A stretch of 53,621 bases of DNA. Origin: Candidatus Omnitrophota bacterium. Its GTDB lineage: Bacteria; Omnitrophota; Gorgyraeia; Zapsychrales; Zapsychraceae. The notes under the pieces are model-generated. The model had not been told where the DNA came from and searched no databases. It was given only the letters and a program-made list of their open reading frames with translations. The translations under genes were made by a program, and so were the position numbers. Of this stretch, positions 51,882 to 53,621 are shown piece after piece; positions within the stretch are counted from its first letter, which is position 1; every line of letters begins with the position of its first letter. Location: assembly GCA_018062515.1 (NCBI GenBank), contig JAGOSC010000010.1:1-53621 (forward strand). Reading direction: 5' to 3'.

Positions 51882-52259
51882 TTATTTTAAAACAACAATA
51901 GCGCCCTTAAAATTAGCGCGGACATACGCATTGCCAACAAACTGCTGTGCGGGCAACTTTTTCCATTCTCCGGTAGCGTCGGATTCAATATTTATTACCG
52001 CATCACCACCCAAAATGGCTGCTTCACGTTTCATCCGTTCGACCACTTCATTCATGCTTTGTCTTCGTTCGGCATTAACCGTCACATATCCGATGACTTC
52101 ATAAGGTGTCGTCATTTCTTGAATGTACTCGATATCTTTCGTCGTCGCCTTTGAAGGATAAAAATTCAATGTTGTATCTTCCGACGAGACTTTATATAAG
52201 CTGCAGCCGGACGTGACAACGGTTAAGATTAGAAATAAAAATAGGTGGGTTTTTCTCAT
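51882..52259 (-). CDS. small lipoprotein of unknown function
   Basis: The signal LFLFLILTVVTSGCSLYK has a good lipobox (VTSGC, Cys19). The mature part contains TPYEVIGYVTVNAERRQSMNEVVERMKREAAILGGDAVINI, which resembles a group of uncharacterised lipoproteins with a GGDAVINI-like strand. It overlaps the hydroxylase stop by four bases (ATGA), so it is translated from the same message. Length is 125 residues. An envelope location is expected; a link to the hydroxylase is not evident. Confidence 0.7.
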   Translation of the reverse strand: MRKTHLFLFLILTVVTSGCSLYKVSSEDTTLNFYPSKATTKDIEYIQEMTTPYEVIGYVTVNAERRQSMNEVVERMKREAAILGGDAVINIESDATGEWKKLPAQQFVGNAYVRANFKGAIVVLK

Positions 52260-53621
52260 TTTTGTTTCTCCTGTTCCTCTTTTTCTTTAAGAGCTTTAAT
52301 AATCTTGTCGGGCGTAATAGGCAGTTCTTTCATTCGTACACCAATGGCATCTTCGATCGCGTTGGCAATGGCCGCCGATGTCGGCAAAAGCGAGGCTTCT
52401 CCCATTCCCTTAGCGCCGAACGGCCCTTCCGGATCATTGGTTTCTACCATGATGCTTTCCATTTCTGGTATGCCTATGCTCCGTGGAAGACGGTAATTCG
52501 CGAAATTACCATTCGCCGGACGTCCCTTCTTATCAAAATGTAAATTTTCTAGAAAAGTATAACCAATACCCATGGCTAAAGATCCTTCAATTTGTCCTTC
52601 GACCGATTGAGGATTAATTGCTTTACCAATGTCGTGCGCATCATACATCTTTAAAATAGTTACTTCCCCCGTCTCCTTATTGACTTCCACTTCAGCAATT
52701 TGTGCCTCAAAACCATAACTGCCCGAGACATTACCTTCGCCGGTACGAAAATCAATGGGGGTTGTTTTGGGATTATAACTACCACGTCCAATAATCTGTT
52801 TTCCATAATTAAATGAGTAGGCTAATTTCAAAGCGTCGTCGAAATCCATAAGGACAGAACTGGTTTTTTTATTGACGACTTCTTCCGCTTTGATGTCTAA
52901 ATCTTCGATATTCAATTTCAATTCGGTCGCAACGATTTCTAGAATTTGCAGCTTTGCATCGCGCGCGCCACGTATCGTCGCATTCCCTGAAATAAAAGTA
53001 ACTCTCGACGCAAAACTTCCCGTATCAAAAGGCGTTATTTCTGTGTCCCCGGATTTACATTTAATACGACTGTAACTGACGCCTAATTCCTGGGCGGCTA
53101 TTTGAGATAATGCCGTATTTGATCCTTGGCCAGTGTCCGCCGCACCGGTAAATAAATAGACTGATCCATCTTCTTCGACTTTAACAATAGAACCAGCCGA
53201 TTCATGTGATTTGTACATTTTAGATCCCATAACATCAGCGGCAATGCCGATTCCGATGCCGCGGCAAAGATGACTTTGTTTTCCGCGCTTTTCTTTCCAT
53301 CCCGACGCTGCACAGGCCTTTTCAATACATTCTTTTAAACCGTTCGTCGTCAATTTCATTTGATTGATCGTCGTCATATTAGGCGTGGTGATATTTTTCA
53401 TACGAAAATCAACCGCGTCCATTCCAATACCCTTTGCTAAAAGATCGATATGTGACTCAATCGCAAAACCGGCTTGAACCCCGCCGAATCCACGCATAGC
53501 GCCGCTGATGGGCGTATTTGTGTAAACACGATAACCGGTGATTCTAAAATGTTGCAATTTGTAAACCATAAAAATACGCATAATCGCGGCGGCCAGTACC
53601 GTCAGGCCATAACTACAATAC
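52256..53621 (-). CDS. xanthine dehydrogenase/aldehyde oxidase-type molybdenum hydroxylase large subunit, 5' end cut by the window
   Basis: The frame runs off the window: residues upstream of the apparent start (YCSYGLTVLAAAIMRIF) continue in frame, so only the C-terminal part (about 455 codons) is seen. GYRVYTNTPISGAMRGFGGVQ carries the GA-x-RGFG motif near the molybdenum site. TGAADTGQGSNTALSQIAAQELG matches the family's H/D-x-G-Q-G region. GAKGMGEASLLPTSAAIANAI contains the glutamate expected to act as the catalytic base. The enzyme would oxidise a purine, aldehyde or related heterocycle; the substrate is unknown. xdhC and the MocA-like gene nearby support the molybdenum cofactor. Confidence 0.92.
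   Translation of the reverse strand, partial: YCSYGLTVLAAAIMRIFMVYKLQHFRITGYRVYTNTPISGAMRGFGGVQAGFAIESHIDLLAKGIGMDAVDFRMKNITTPNMTTINQMKLTTNGLKECIEKACAASGWKEKRGKQSHLCRGIGIGIAADVMGSKMYKSHESAGSIVKVEEDGSVYLFTGAADTGQGSNTALSQIAAQELGVSYSRIKCKSGDTEITPFDTGSFASRVTFISGNATIRGARDAKLQILEIVATELKLNIEDLDIKAEEVVNKKTSSVLMDFDDALKLAYSFNYGKQIIGRGSYNPKTTPIDFRTGEGNVSGSYGFEAQIAEVEVNKETGEVTILKMYDAHDIGKAINPQSVEGQIEGSLAMGIGYTFLENLHFDKKGRPANGNFANYRLPRSIGIPEMESIMVETNDPEGPFGAKGMGEASLLPTSAAIANAIEDAIGVRMKELPITPDKIIKALKEKEEQEKQK

Noticed and set aside
1..53621. CRISPR arrays, insertion sequences, integrase genes, attachment sites or tRNA genes
   Set aside because: No regularly spaced repeats, transposase or integrase motifs, or cloverleaf-like sequences were seen by eye. 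A tRNA scan would be needed to exclude tRNAs firmly.

Overview
The window reads as an AT-rich Gram-negative bacterial chromosome with dense coding, many ATGA/TAATG overlaps and long same-strand operons. Several features suggest the PVC superphylum, most likely Candidatus Omnitrophota: a DUF3568-type small lipoprotein, an exosortase/PEP-CTERM locus with sigma-54 control, a PocR-like sensor and a DUF134 regulator. This is inference from gene content. No rRNA, tRNA, CRISPR array or insertion sequence was recognised.

Region 1 (1-6962) is housekeeping: the 3' part of a TIGR01777-type epimerase, a frameshifted DUF503 remnant, dnaX, recR, a HemC-like/CobA/HemD triple fusion, hemL and a small lipoprotein. 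The HemC-like part of the fusion lacks domain 3 and the cofactor cysteine. Region 2 (7000-14437) holds mostly single-gene units: a glycosyltransferase, a secreted beta-helix protein, two small secreted proteins, a glutamine-dependent asparagine synthetase and a sugar-phosphate-isomerase cupin. Several have a recognisable sigma-70 promoter.

Region 3 (14585-37520) starts with rpoN on the minus strand. A near-perfect sigma-54 promoter then drives a long exopolysaccharide/exosortase operon. Its order is a small MerR-type protein, Wza-like exporter, Wzz/Wzc-like protein, PEP-CTERM-type ATPase, a four-helix-bundle protein and a tyrosine autokinase. After an intrinsic hairpin come a flippase, nine glycosyltransferases, a polymerase/ligase, a deacetylase, an asparagine-synthetase homologue, exosortase and EpsI. 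Region 4 (37588-39943) is a second sigma-54 unit: a sugar transferase with an internal PEP-CTERM-like segment, a DUF4114-type PEP-CTERM protein, and a small lipoprotein that also ends in PEP-CTERM, closed by a strong terminator. Both sigma-54 promoters are preceded by the shared element TTGTCCTAGTAWGTCC.

Region 5 (39995-45587) encodes a membrane protein, a TPR protein, a GAF histidine kinase, an NtrC-family sigma-54 activator and a PocR-GAF protein. This is a plausible signalling cassette for the two sigma-54 promoters. Region 6 (45668-47673) makes nucleotide sugars (GalE and a second epimerase). Region 7 (47801-53621) has a DUF134 regulator with an operator-like dyad, then a molybdenum-hydroxylase neighbourhood: XdhC, a MocA-like nucleotidyltransferase and a truncated xanthine-dehydrogenase-type large subunit, with a cyclophilin and small envelope proteins.

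The most notable signals are the PEP-CTERM/sugar-transferase fusion, the matched sigma-54 promoters with a shared upstream element, the HemC-like domain without its cofactor site, and the four-helix-bundle gene inside the polysaccharide export operon.
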